From positions 1 through 36,464 of the forward strand of contig NZ_JARVSM010000011.1 of assembly GCF_030209175.1 (NCBI RefSeq): 36,464 nucleotides of DNA, in the 5' to 3' direction. This stretch comes from Pseudomonas sp. efr-133-TYG-5. GTDB lineage: Bacteria > Pseudomonadota > Gammaproteobacteria > Pseudomonadales > Pseudomonadaceae. Each line of letters starts with the position of its first letter. The first letter of the stretch is position 1. Positions 20,692 through 28,660 of this stretch are shown here, piece after piece. Made by a program: the position numbers and the translations under genes. The notes under the pieces are model-generated. The model made no database searches and was not told the origin of the DNA. It saw only the letters and a program-made list of their open reading frames with translations.

Positions 20692-21384
20692 CTAGTTAGT
20701 CGTCTCGACCGGGAAACCTTCGGCCTGCATTTTCTTCAGCACATCCTGCCAGCGTGACAGGCGTTTGGTGTCACCGACCTTCTTGTTGCCCTTGGCCCCC
20801 GGCAGGTACAGACCTTCGGCATTGAAAGAGTAGACCGGCAGCAAATCGGTTCGCTGGGACGCAGGCTGAATCGGATCGATCAGACTGTCGAGCACCAGCG
20901 GCATGGCATCGGGACTGGAATAGTAAGTCAGGACCATGTGCGCGCGGTTCTGGCGCAGGGCCTTGACGTAGGTGATGCGTAACTTGTCACTGGCCACGCC
21001 GAGGTGGCGCAGGCTGAAATACTTGGCGATGGCGTAGTCTTCGCAGTCGCCGGCGCCCTTCCACAGCGCCTCGATCGGGGTTTCCCAGTAATCGACTTCG
21101 TGCCACAGGTCGATGTCTTCGACGTAGCGCATCTGTTTATTGAAGAACAGGTTCACCACCTTGAGCTTGTCCATCTCGCTGACCTGCTTCTGCGTGGCCA
21201 GCAGATTCTGCCAGGCATCGATGCGCTGCTGCCCGGCGCCCAGCGGCCCGTACAGCGCCGTGGCCTTGCGGCTGATCGCGGAAAAATCCCAATCGGCATG
21301 CAGGCCGCCCAGCATGACGCCGGCCAGCAGCAGTGCGCAGCCGAGCCAGCGCACAGTCCGTGGGATCGCGAATCGTACCGCCAA
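20692..21384 (-). CDS. lapG: LapG, periplasmic calcium-dependent cysteine protease
   Basis: A transglutaminase-like cysteine protease (family C93) that cleaves the N-terminal retention module of LapA and releases the adhesin. A signal-like stretch (WLGCALLLAGVMLGG, about 13-27) leads into the mature domain. The catalytic triad is visible as Cys114 (GAGDCEDYA), His149 (NRAHMVL) and Asp166 (LVLDSLID). The calcium-site acidic residues of the family fall in the CEDYAIAKYFSLRHLG region. The frame has no ATG or GTG near its 5' end; the start taken here is TTG at 21384, 230 residues, with only a weak ribosome site. The frame stays open about 26 more codons upstream but offers only ATT there, so the N-terminus is uncertain. 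It is transcribed before lapD. Confidence 0.95.
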   Translation of the reverse strand: MAVRFAIPRTVRWLGCALLLAGVMLGGLHADWDFSAISRKATALYGPLGAGQQRIDAWQNLLATQKQVSEMDKLKVVNLFFNKQMRYVEDIDLWHEVDYWETPIEALWKGAGDCEDYAIAKYFSLRHLGVASDKLRITYVKALRQNRAHMVLTYYSSPDAMPLVLDSLIDPIQPASQRTDLLPVYSFNAEGLYLPGAKGNKKVGDTKRLSRWQDVLKKMQAEGFPVETTN

Positions 21385-21510
21385 TGCAAGGCATCCAGGG
21401 GCAGGGAAGGAAAGCGTTTGATGGTGAAGGTTAGCCCAGCAAAAAACAATGGCACCATGAGATCATCGGCCGCGCGCTAAACTGCGAGGTGACGGGTTCC
21501 TCTACACGGT

Positions 21511-21553
21511 TTGACAACCTGTAGAGCAATCACTAGTGTCCTTTGGATCCAAA
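21511..21553 (+). promoter_or_regulatory. Predicted sigma-70 promoter and palindromic operator of the GntR gene
   Basis: A perfect -35 hexamer TTGACA (21511-21516) is followed after 17 bases by TAGTGT (21534-21539, three of six matches to TATAAT). The predicted transcription start falls on the perfect 12-bp palindrome TTTGGATCCAAA (21542-21553). GntR/FCD regulators bind short palindromes of this size, so autorepression is likely. A second inverted repeat, CTCTACA / TGTAGAG (21500-21526), straddles the -35 hexamer. The assignment is by eye. Confidence 0.55.
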
Positions 21554-21579
21554 TTCCGTAGTCAACAGGGTGTGCAGTT

Positions 21580-22290
21580 GTGACCCAGAAGCCCAAGCCA
21601 CTCCACAGCATCAAAGTCGACGGCCCGATCCCCGCGCACCTGGCGCGCTCGGTCATCGAAGAAACCCTGCGCTCGGCGATCCTCGACGGGCGCCTGCCCT
21701 GCGGCACCGCCGTGCGTCAGCAAGACCTCGCGGACCTGTTCGGTGTCAGCCGCATGCCGGTCCGCGAAGCCTTGCGCCAACTGGAGGCACAGGGCCTGCT
21801 GAACGTGGTGGCGCACAAGGGCGCGGTGGTCGCGCCACTGATCCAGGGCGATGCTGCGGAAACCTACGAGCTGCGCATCCTGCTCGAATCCGAGGCGCTG
21901 CGCCAGTCGATCCCGTTGCTCACCAGTGCCGATCACGAACGCGCGGCCGGCTACATCGAGGAGCTCGAAGCCGAGCACAACTACACCGAGATCGGCCGGC
22001 TCAACCGGCTGTTCCACATGGCTCTCTATGCCAAGGCCAGCAACGGCCGCCTGCTGCGGCTGGTGGAAGACGGCCTGAACGAGGAAGAACGTTTCCTGCG
22101 TTTCAACCTGGAAGCCATGGGCCTGGGCAAACTGTCCCAGGACGATCACCGGGCGCTGTTGCAGGCTGTCCGCGAGCGTGATGTCGCCCACGCGGTACAA
22201 CTGCTCGAAAATCACCTCAACCGCGGCGTCGAAGTCATCACCCGGTACCTCGCCAGTGCCAGCGGGCAAAGTCGCAAAAACGCGCATTGA
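21580..22290 (+). CDS. GntR-family transcriptional regulator, FCD (FadR-type) subgroup
   Basis: A 236-residue regulator. The N-terminal winged helix-turn-helix is canonical (QQDLADLFGVSRMPVREALR, then LEAQGLL and the wing KGAVVAPL). The C-terminal all-helical FCD domain runs from about residue 90 (ETYELRILLESEAL) to the end and should bind a small carboxylate, often with a metal. The GTG start at 21580 is the first start in frame after the promoter. The gene is divergent from lapG and upstream of the pvf operon. Which of these it controls is unknown. A shared 9-mer (TTTGGATCC) in its own operator and the pvf leader makes the pvf operon one candidate. The ligand cannot be named. Confidence 0.9.
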   Translation: MTQKPKPLHSIKVDGPIPAHLARSVIEETLRSAILDGRLPCGTAVRQQDLADLFGVSRMPVREALRQLEAQGLLNVVAHKGAVVAPLIQGDAAETYELRILLESEALRQSIPLLTSADHERAAGYIEELEAEHNYTEIGRLNRLFHMALYAKASNGRLLRLVEDGLNEEERFLRFNLEAMGLGKLSQDDHRALLQAVRERDVAHAVQLLENHLNRGVEVITRYLASASGQSRKNAH

Positions 22291-22297
22291 GTCGCCT

Positions 22298-22325
22298 GCC
22301 GGGCAACGCTCCTGCCGTGCCCGGC
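22298..22325 (+). terminator. Hairpin after the GntR gene
   Basis: An 8-bp perfect stem, GCCGGGCA / TGCCCGGC, with a 12-base loop starts 7 bases after the GntR stop. There is no T-tract, so it is only a possible terminator. Confidence 0.4.
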
Positions 22326-22604
22326 GAATAACCCTCTTACAAATCCTCCCCCCGGCCCCGGCGATTTGCCGTGGCACATCCACACCAGCGCTCTAACCTC
22401 CCTGTGCCCCGAACAGCCGGCCATTGGCAGCCCGCGCAGGCGTTTCGACCATAGCCGCGGCGCCGATTTACGCGCACCCTTGGACGGCCAACCCCATTAA
22501 GAACGGGTGACGCACCGCTCCGGCGGAGCAGTCCCCGCACCAGGAACCTACGGAAGGAGTCTTGTCACGGGAAAAGGAAGGAACGCCGCCGTTCCAGGCC
22601 AACT

Positions 22605-22830
22605 TCATCCCCGCAAATCATTTCAATTACTTAATTAGAAAGTTGCTTCGAGTGAGGCATTCACTCTTATTATCCAATTTTGGTGATTAATTACCGAAAG
22701 GAGCAACTACGCCCAAATAAAACTTGCTCGACAAGTTTTATCAGCCCAACTCATCCGCGAAAAACAAACAACTTAAAATAATTAAAAATTACACTTGTTA
22801 AGTTGTTTTGCGATGTATTAGTTTTTCTTC
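22605..22830. promoter_or_regulatory. AT-rich regulatory block with three inverted repeats, likely pvf promoter
   Basis: Three inverted repeats lie here: GAGTGA / TCACTC (22650-22666), ATAAAACTTG / CAAGTTTTAT with a 5-base spacer (22717-22741), and AAACAACTTAA / TTAAGTTGTTT with a 21-base spacer (22766-22808). A possible -10 (TATTAG, 22816-22821) follows the last repeat, but no good -35 is seen. The low GC contrasts with all surrounding DNA and would suit binding by MvaT-type silencers or a dedicated activator. Confidence 0.5.
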
Positions 22831-23044
22831 GCCGAGTTTGGATCCGCACTGCCAGGCCGGCGCAACCAGACAGACTGGCCCCGAGCGCGATGTTTCAGCT
22901 GTGCGCTGCCGTCCGGGCCATTCAATCCATTGCCAACTTTCATCGCAATCGAATGAGGCTATCGCTCGCCTGAAGAAAGTTATCCAGCGTTGTTAGCCGA
23001 TGTTAACGAATCCCGATATCCCTATAAGCCAGAGGCTCGCCAAT

Positions 23045-23818
23045 ATGCCAACCAAACAACAACTTGCCTTGAAGAAAGCCGAACTCAGCGTTCATCCGAT
23101 CTTTGCCGAAATCGACTCGCTGTCGGTACTGCGCCGGTTCATGGAGTCGCATGTCTTCGCCGTGTGGGACTTCATGTCGCTGACCAAACGTCTGCAACAG
23201 GAACTGACCTGCACCCGGCTGCCGTGGTTGCCGCCGCGAGATCCGCACGCCGCGCGCCTGATCAATGAAATCGTCCTCGGCGAGGAGTCGGATGATCGAC
23301 TGTCTCATGGGCATTACAGCCACTTCGAGCTGTACCTGGATGCGATGCGTGAAATCGGTGCGAGCACAGCGGCGGTGGAACGCTTCGTCGCGCTGCAACA
23401 GGAAGGCGTGAGTTACGACGTGGCCCTGCAGAGCGTCGACGTTGACCCGGCCGCCGCGCGCTTCGTCCGCGACACATTGCACACGGCGCTGAATGCGCCG
23501 GGCCACTGCGTAGCGGCGGCATTCCTGCATGGCCGCGAGAGCGTCATTCCGGACATGTTCCAGCGCATGCTCGATGCCTGGGGTATCGGCGTCGAACAGG
23601 CGCCCACCTTCCGTTACTACCTGCAGCGCCACATCGAAGTCGACTCCGAAGACCATGGCCCGGCCGCGGAAAATCTCCTTGAGCGCCTGGTCGGTGGCGA
23701 CCCGCAACGCGAGGCCGAAGTCTACGCCAGTGCCGTCGCCGCCGTGGAAAGCCGCATCGCCCTGTGGGACGGCCTGCGCCTGAGCATGCGTGAAGCACTG
23801 GTGGAGGTGGCCGAATGA
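23045..23818 (+). CDS. pvfA: PvfA/MgoB-like DUF3050 protein, heme-oxygenase-like fold
   Basis: A 257-residue soluble protein of the DUF3050 family, equivalent to MgoB of the mangotoxin-regulating mgo operon and PvfA of the P. entomophila pvf operon. Candidate metal-binding residues of the heme-oxygenase-like diiron fold are visible: His36 in MESHVFAVWDF, Glu80/Glu81 in LGEESDD, Glu165 in LHGRESVIPD, and the C-terminal RHIEVDSEDHG cluster (His196, Asp200, His204). Its exact step in signal synthesis is not settled. I chose the ATG at 23045 because AGAGG sits 9 bases upstream; an in-frame ATG at 23000 would add 15 residues but has no ribosome site. Its stop overlaps the next start (ATGA), so translation is coupled. 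Confidence 0.9.
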   Translation: MPTKQQLALKKAELSVHPIFAEIDSLSVLRRFMESHVFAVWDFMSLTKRLQQELTCTRLPWLPPRDPHAARLINEIVLGEESDDRLSHGHYSHFELYLDAMREIGASTAAVERFVALQQEGVSYDVALQSVDVDPAAARFVRDTLHTALNAPGHCVAAAFLHGRESVIPDMFQRMLDAWGIGVEQAPTFRYYLQRHIEVDSEDHGPAAENLLERLVGGDPQREAEVYASAVAAVESRIALWDGLRLSMREALVEVAE

Positions 23819-24744
23819 ACGCCGCCGATTACCAGTCCTTCGCTGACGCCTGGGAAAGCCGCGCAACCATCCGCACTCGCCCGCGCCGGGTGCTGGAGGA
23901 CGACGCCCGGCTGATCTATCCGCTGAGCCGGCAACCGCTGGTGCTCAGCGAAACTTTCCTGCGCGAATGCCCGCAACAACGCGACTTCGCCCTGGTGCAG
24001 ACGCTGTACAAGTTCATCAACGACGTGGTGATTTTCGAGACCGAAATCGTCGACAAGACCGCCCGCAGCATCGCCAAGAACCGCTTCGCGGTGAGCTTCC
24101 CGTTCGCCTGCCGCTACGACGCCATGACCGTGGTGGTAGACGAGGATTACCACGCGCTGGTGGCGATGGATTTCATGCAGCAGACCGTGGCCATGACCGG
24201 TATCGCGCCGATCGAACTGCCCGCTGAAATCGAGCTGAGCCGGGCGATTCCGGCCGCTGTCGGCCTGGCACCGGAGCACCTGCGCAGCGCCGTCGAACTG
24301 ATCTGCGTGGCCATCGCCGAGAACACTGTGACCGGCGATGTCGCGGCGTTCGCCCGGGACGACACGGTCAAGCCATCGATCAAGGGCCTGATGGCCGATC
24401 ACTTGCTCGACGAGGGCCGGCATTCGAGCTTCTGGGCGCGGATGGTGCGCATCTACTGGCACACCGCGAGCGATGCCGATCGCCAGTGCATCGCCGACAT
24501 CCTCCCGGTGTTCATCGGCCATTACCTGACCAATGACATCCAGAAAGCTTTCGACCTGCGCCTGATCGACGCCCTGCCGGTCAACGACGCCACGCGCCGT
24601 GCGCTCAAGGACGAGATGGCCGGGCTGGCCTTCCCGATCAATCGCCACCACCCGCTGGTGGCCAACATCGTGCGTTTTTTCCACAACAGTTCGCTGCTCG
24701 ACACGCCCTGCGTGCAGCACGCGCTGCGCGACTACCTGGTTTGA
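23815..24744 (+). CDS. pvfB: PvfB/MgoC-like AurF-family diiron N-oxygenase
   Basis: A 309-residue non-heme diiron oxygenase of the AurF type, expected to oxidise an amine nitrogen during assembly of the diazeniumdiolate or pyrazine N-oxide product. All seven iron ligands of AurF are present with matching spacing: Glu75 (IFETE), Glu110 and His113 (DEDYHA), Glu169 (AIAEN), and His196, Glu200, His203 (HLLDEGRH). There is no signal peptide, so it acts in the cytoplasm. It overlaps pvfA by four bases and ends 13 bases before pvfC. The homologues are MgoC, PvfB and HamC. The family is certain; the substrate is inferred from the cluster. Confidence 0.94.
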   Translation: MNAADYQSFADAWESRATIRTRPRRVLEDDARLIYPLSRQPLVLSETFLRECPQQRDFALVQTLYKFINDVVIFETEIVDKTARSIAKNRFAVSFPFACRYDAMTVVVDEDYHALVAMDFMQQTVAMTGIAPIELPAEIELSRAIPAAVGLAPEHLRSAVELICVAIAENTVTGDVAAFARDDTVKPSIKGLMADHLLDEGRHSSFWARMVRIYWHTASDADRQCIADILPVFIGHYLTNDIQKAFDLRLIDALPVNDATRRALKDEMAGLAFPINRHHPLVANIVRFFHNSSLLDTPCVQHALRDYLV

Positions 24745-24757
24745 TGAGGAGGCTGAC

Positions 24758-27700
24758 ATGAGACGGCTCGACATTTTGCTGATCGGCGCCAGCCAGGCCC
24801 TGACCGACCTGGCGCAGGAACTCGAACAACACGGTCACGCCTTGATGCGCAGCGGCGCCGCGCAATCGAGCGTGGATCTGATCATCGACGATGGCTTCAT
24901 CGGCGCCGGCGATTTCTGCGCCATCCCCCACCTGCATCTGCGCCTGGGTATCGGTGCACCGAGCAGTGCCGGTCTGCCGACCCTCGACCTGCTGTGTTTT
25001 CTCGGCTCGTCACTGATCAGCCGCGTGCCGATTGGCGATGAGCCGTCCGGCAACGGCCAGGCGCTGCGTCAGCGGGTGCTGACGCACGTGGTTGACGAAG
25101 TCGCGTTGCTGGTCAGCCGCTTCTCCCGCGATGGCGAGTATTTCCAGCAGGCAACGCCGGTCACCGCACCGGACTTCGAACAGGTGGAAGACCTGGGCTT
25201 TCTCGACAGCCTGGCCTACGTCCATCGTCTCAACGCCACGGCGCATCCGGTGTTGTTGCAACAGGCGCAGACCCCGCTGATCGAACGCCTGCAACGCAGC
25301 CTGATCGAGCACGCCGAGCGACCGGCGCTGCACCTGGCCGAGCAATCGATCAGCTATCGCCAGTTGCACGCGCACAGCCGGGCGATCCAGCAACGTCTGC
25401 AGCCACTGCTCGAGCAGCATCCGCAGCCGTGGGTGGTCGGCATTTGCCAAGGGAAAAGCCCGGCGCTGTTCGCCTCGATTCTGGCGGTGCTCGGTAGTGG
25501 CGCGGTGTATCTGCCGCTGGAACCGAGCCATCCGCTGCAGCGCCAGCAATACATCCTGCACAACGCCGGCGCGGTGTTGTTGCTGCACGACGGCGAGCAC
25601 CCGCTCGGCGAATCGATGGCCGGGCTGGATGTCAGTCGCATCGACAGTGCCGACGTCGATCTCGGCCAACCGCTGATGCAACGGCGCCCACGGCTCGACG
25701 CACCGTGCATGGCGCTCTACACCTCGGGCACCACGGGTCATCCGAAGGGTGTCCTGCTGAGTCAGGCGAACCTCGCGCACTTCACCGCGTGGTACGCCGA
25801 TTACGTGCAGTTGCGCGCTGCAAGTCGGGTCTTGCAGTTCTCTTCGTTGAGCTTCGATTCCTCGCTGATCGATATCTTCCCAACCCTGCTCGAAGGCGCC
25901 GAGCTGGTCGTGCCCGACGACACTCAGCGCCGTGACCCGCTGCAACTGGTGGCGTTGATCCGCCGCCGGCAACTGAGCCACGCGTTCCTGCCGCCGGCAC
26001 TGCTGAGCATCCTGCCCCTGGAGCAACTGCACGGCGTCGAGGTGATGACCGGCGGTGATGTCTGCGAGCCCTACGTCATCGAACAACTGACCCGCCAGGG
26101 CAAGCTGCACAACCTCTACGGCCCGACCGAGGCCACCGTGCTGATCACCGCCCGGCAACTCAAGCCCGGCGACAGCAACCGCACCCTTGGCGCGCCGATT
26201 GCCAACAGTCAGGTGCTGATTCTCGACGACGATCTGCAACCGGTGCCGCAGCACACCGTCGGCGAACTGTTCATCGTCGGCCCCGGCGTGTGCCTGGGCT
26301 ATCTGAACAATCCGCAGCAGACCGCCGAACGCTACCTGACCCTGCAACTGCCGCACGGCCAGTCGCTGCGCGCCTACCGCAGCGGCGACATGGCCAAGTG
26401 GGGCGAGCACGGTATCGAGCTGTGCGGGCGGCGCGACAATCAGGTCAAGATCCGGGGTTTCCGCGTCGAGCCGGAAGAGATCGAGCGTTGCCTGCGCGAG
26501 AGCCAGTTGTACCGTCAGGTGGCGGTGGTGATCGACAGCCAGCGGCGGATCCTGGCGTTTCTCGCCCAGCCGCAAGCAGATACCGCGCGCGATGGGCTCA
26601 AGGCCCACGCCCGGCAGTTCCTGCCGGACTACATGCAGCCGGTGGCCTGGACCGAATTGCCCAGCATGCCCTTCGCCAGCAACGGCAAGGTCGACCGCAA
26701 GGCCTTGCTCGAACTGCCGGTCAGCGTGCAGGACAGCGGCCCCAAATGCCTGCCGGCGAATGCCGACGAAGCGCTGCTGCTGGAGATCTGGGCGGAACTG
26801 CTGGAGCTGCCGGGCAGTGACATTTCCACCGACGAAAGCTTCTTCAACCTCGGTGGGCATTCGATCCTGCTGTCGCGGATGCTGCTGCGCCTGCGCGAAG
26901 AATTCGGCCGCAGCATTTCGATCAATCGCTTCATCGAACTGCCGACCATCAGCAAACTCGCCACCCTGGTGCGCGGCACCGACGACAGCGCCGTGCTCAG
27001 CGCCCAGGCCCTGGCCGACGCCGAGCGGCCACTGACCATCGAGGCGTTGCCGATCAGCCGCATGGGCGATGTGCACAAGGTCATCGTCACCGGCGCCAAC
27101 AGCTTCGTCGGCGTGCACATCGTCGAGGCGCTGCTCGGTTGGGGCGCCAGCGAAGTGGCGTGTCTGGTGCGCGACGGCGGCACGCAGACAGCCGCACAAC
27201 GCTTCGCCCAGGCGTTGCGCGACAACCGCCTCGAGCACCTGGACCTGAGCCGGGTGCGGGTCTACGCCGCCGACATCAGCCGCCCGCAACTGGGGCTCGC
27301 CGACGCCGATTACCAGCGCCTCGATCAACAGTTCGGGGCGCTGGTGCACAACGCCGCCAACGTCAATCACGTGCTCGATTACGAGTCGCTGGCGGCGGAC
27401 AACGTCGAGCCGATTTTCGAGCTGCTGCGCCTGTGCGAAGGGCGCAGCAAGAAGATCTTCAACTTCGTCTCGACGCTGTCGGCTTCCAGCACCGTGGACG
27501 ATCAGGGCCGCGTGCTGGAATTGCCCGCCGCGCCGACCCCGCCGATCTACATCCGCAATGGCTACAACCTGTCGAAATGGGTCGGCGAACGCATCCTCGA
27601 ACGGGCGCGGGCACACGGCGTGCGGGTCAATCTGTATCGGCCCGGCAACATCAGCTTCAACAGCCTCAGCGGGGTCTGCCAGCCACACAAGAACCGCTTG

Positions 27701-28150
27701 ATGCTGATGCTCAAGGGCTCGATCCAGCTCGGACAGGTGCCGGCCTTCGCGCTGAATTTCGACCTGATGCCGGTGGACTTCCTCGCCCGCTTCATCGCTT
27801 TCCACGCCAGCCGTTACGCGCCGGAACAAGCGGTGTTCAACCTGCACAACCCCGAACCCCTGAGCTGGGACGCCTACGTCGCCTCGTTCCGCGAAACCGG
27901 CCGCGAGTTCTCCCTGGTCAGCGTCGCCGACTGGCAGCAGCAACTGGGCCGGGTCGATGCCGACAACGCGCTGTTCGGCGTGCTCGGGTTCTACCTCAAC
28001 GGCTTTGAGGAAGACATCGGCGACATCTCCCTGATCGGTCACGCCAATGCCCAGGCCGGCGTCCGGCAAATGGGCGCGCATTACCCGGAAAAATCCGCGG
28101 CGCTGCTGCGTCGCGGCTGCGACTACCTGAAAGAAATCAACTTCATCTGA
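24758..28150 (+). CDS. pvfC: PvfC/MgoA-like NRPS: adenylation, thiolation, thioester reductase
   Basis: A 1,130-residue single-module synthetase that should load an amino acid and release it reductively with NAD(P)H. The start at 24758 has a strong ribosome site (GAGGAGG, 5 bases upstream). Residues 1 to about 150 form an unusual N-terminal domain. The adenylation domain shows YTSGTTGHPKG (321-331), NLYGPTEA (452 on), GRRDNQVKIRGFR and NGKVDRK (642 on). The carrier motif NLGGHSILL places phosphopantetheine on Ser702. The reductase has TGANSFVG (778 on) and catalytic Tyr936/Lys940 (YNLSK). Read by eye against GrsA, the pocket is D-S-I-F-M-G-L-V-L-K, which suits a hydrophobic amino acid. MgoA and PvfC homologues use leucine or valine; the substrate here is not proven. 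Confidence 0.95.
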   Translation: MRRLDILLIGASQALTDLAQELEQHGHALMRSGAAQSSVDLIIDDGFIGAGDFCAIPHLHLRLGIGAPSSAGLPTLDLLCFLGSSLISRVPIGDEPSGNGQALRQRVLTHVVDEVALLVSRFSRDGEYFQQATPVTAPDFEQVEDLGFLDSLAYVHRLNATAHPVLLQQAQTPLIERLQRSLIEHAERPALHLAEQSISYRQLHAHSRAIQQRLQPLLEQHPQPWVVGICQGKSPALFASILAVLGSGAVYLPLEPSHPLQRQQYILHNAGAVLLLHDGEHPLGESMAGLDVSRIDSADVDLGQPLMQRRPRLDAPCMALYTSGTTGHPKGVLLSQANLAHFTAWYADYVQLRAASRVLQFSSLSFDSSLIDIFPTLLEGAELVVPDDTQRRDPLQLVALIRRRQLSHAFLPPALLSILPLEQLHGVEVMTGGDVCEPYVIEQLTRQGKLHNLYGPTEATVLITARQLKPGDSNRTLGAPIANSQVLILDDDLQPVPQHTVGELFIVGPGVCLGYLNNPQQTAERYLTLQLPHGQSLRAYRSGDMAKWGEHGIELCGRRDNQVKIRGFRVEPEEIERCLRESQLYRQVAVVIDSQRRILAFLAQPQADTARDGLKAHARQFLPDYMQPVAWTELPSMPFASNGKVDRKALLELPVSVQDSGPKCLPANADEALLLEIWAELLELPGSDISTDESFFNLGGHSILLSRMLLRLREEFGRSISINRFIELPTISKLATLVRGTDDSAVLSAQALADAERPLTIEALPISRMGDVHKVIVTGANSFVGVHIVEALLGWGASEVACLVRDGGTQTAAQRFAQALRDNRLEHLDLSRVRVYAADISRPQLGLADADYQRLDQQFGALVHNAANVNHVLDYESLAADNVEPIFELLRLCEGRSKKIFNFVSTLSASSTVDDQGRVLELPAAPTPPIYIRNGYNLSKWVGERILERARAHGVRVNLYRPGNISFNSLSGVCQPHKNRLMLMLKGSIQLGQVPAFALNFDLMPVDFLARFIAFHASRYAPEQAVFNLHNPEPLSWDAYVASFRETGREFSLVSVADWQQQLGRVDADNALFGVLGFYLNGFEEDIGDISLIGHANAQAGVRQMGAHYPEKSAALLRRGCDYLKEINFI

Positions 28151-28180
28151 ACCAGGCAAACCCAACCAAGGAGCAACACC

Positions 28181-28648
28181 ATGAGCAATCTGCAACCCGA
28201 CACCCTGATCAAAAACCCGCAAGGCTGCCACGTCGTGTCGTCGGTGGAAGTGCCCGCGCCAGCCGCGCAGGTCTGGGCGGTGGTCGGCAACTTTGGCGGC
28301 TTCGAGCGCTTCATTCCGGCGCTGTCGCACATCGAAATGACCGGCGAAGGCGTGTCTTCGCTGCGCAAGAAATTCTTCAAGGACGGCAACGTGGTGGTCG
28401 AGCAACTCAACTCCCGCGACGACCAGGCACTGAGCATGACCTGGACCACGATCTACAACACCCTGGGCGTGGCCAATCTGTGGGCGGCGATGCATGTGCA
28501 ATCGCTGGGGACGGGGAAGGCGCGGGCGACCTGGACGATCATTGCCGAGCCGGCTTCAGGTGGGGAAGAGGCCCTGCCGGGGTTCAAGGACTTCGTGCAG
28601 GGCTTTGCCGATGATGCGATGGGCAATGTGCTGAAGCTGTTTGTGTAA
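28181..28648 (+). CDS. pvfD: PvfD/MgoD-like SRPBCC (polyketide-cyclase-like) protein
   Basis: A 155-residue protein of the SRPBCC/START-like helix-grip fold, recognisable from VSSVEVPAPAAQVWAVVGNF near the N-terminus, the central strands, and the C-terminal long helix (FVQGFADDAMGNVLKLF). Such proteins bind hydrophobic ligands; in this operon it is the MgoD/PvfD equivalent, presumably shaping or protecting an intermediate. The ATG at 28181 follows AAGGAG at 28168, 30 bases after the pvfC stop, so it is the last gene of the operon. The exact role is unknown. Confidence 0.9.
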   Translation: MSNLQPDTLIKNPQGCHVVSSVEVPAPAAQVWAVVGNFGGFERFIPALSHIEMTGEGVSSLRKKFFKDGNVVVEQLNSRDDQALSMTWTTIYNTLGVANLWAAMHVQSLGTGKARATWTIIAEPASGGEEALPGFKDFVQGFADDAMGNVLKLFV

Positions 28649-28660
28649 CGCGTCGTTCAG

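Larger units (their letters stand above)
22291..23044. other. Long non-coding interval upstream of the pvf operon
   Basis: About 750 bases with no convincing gene. The first 310 bases are GC-rich and end in a short hairpin (GGAACG / CGTTCC, 22580-22595) preceded by a ribosome-site-like AAGGAG (22554-22559) with no good start after it. From about 22605 to 22830 the DNA turns strongly AT-rich and holds three inverted repeats. The last 200 bases are a GC-balanced leader to pvfA. Confidence 0.8.

Noticed and set aside
18812..20695. 627-codon frame antisense to lapD
   Set aside because: It is the reverse image of a well-supported LapD with conserved motifs, and its product is Gln/Arg-rich without domains.
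22490..22570. Cobalamin-riboswitch-like stretch (AAGAACGGGTG, later AGTCCCCGCACC)
   Set aside because: The resemblance is superficial. The conserved B12 box and proper core spacing are missing, and no cobalamin gene follows.
22562..22690. Possible 42-codon peptide from TTG after AAGGAG
   Set aside because: The start is only two bases from the ribosome-site motif, it crosses a sharp composition change, and the product is unrecognisable.
22808..22996. 62-codon frame in the pvfA leader
   Set aside because: There is no ribosome site and no similarity to a known protein; it is probably chance in the leader.
24599..24757. 53-codon N-terminal extension of pvfC overlapping pvfB
   Set aside because: It would overlap the end of pvfB out of frame, while ATG 24758 has a near-perfect ribosome site.
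25010..28501. 1,163-codon frame antisense to pvfC
   Set aside because: The sense strand carries all NRPS motifs; the antisense product has none.
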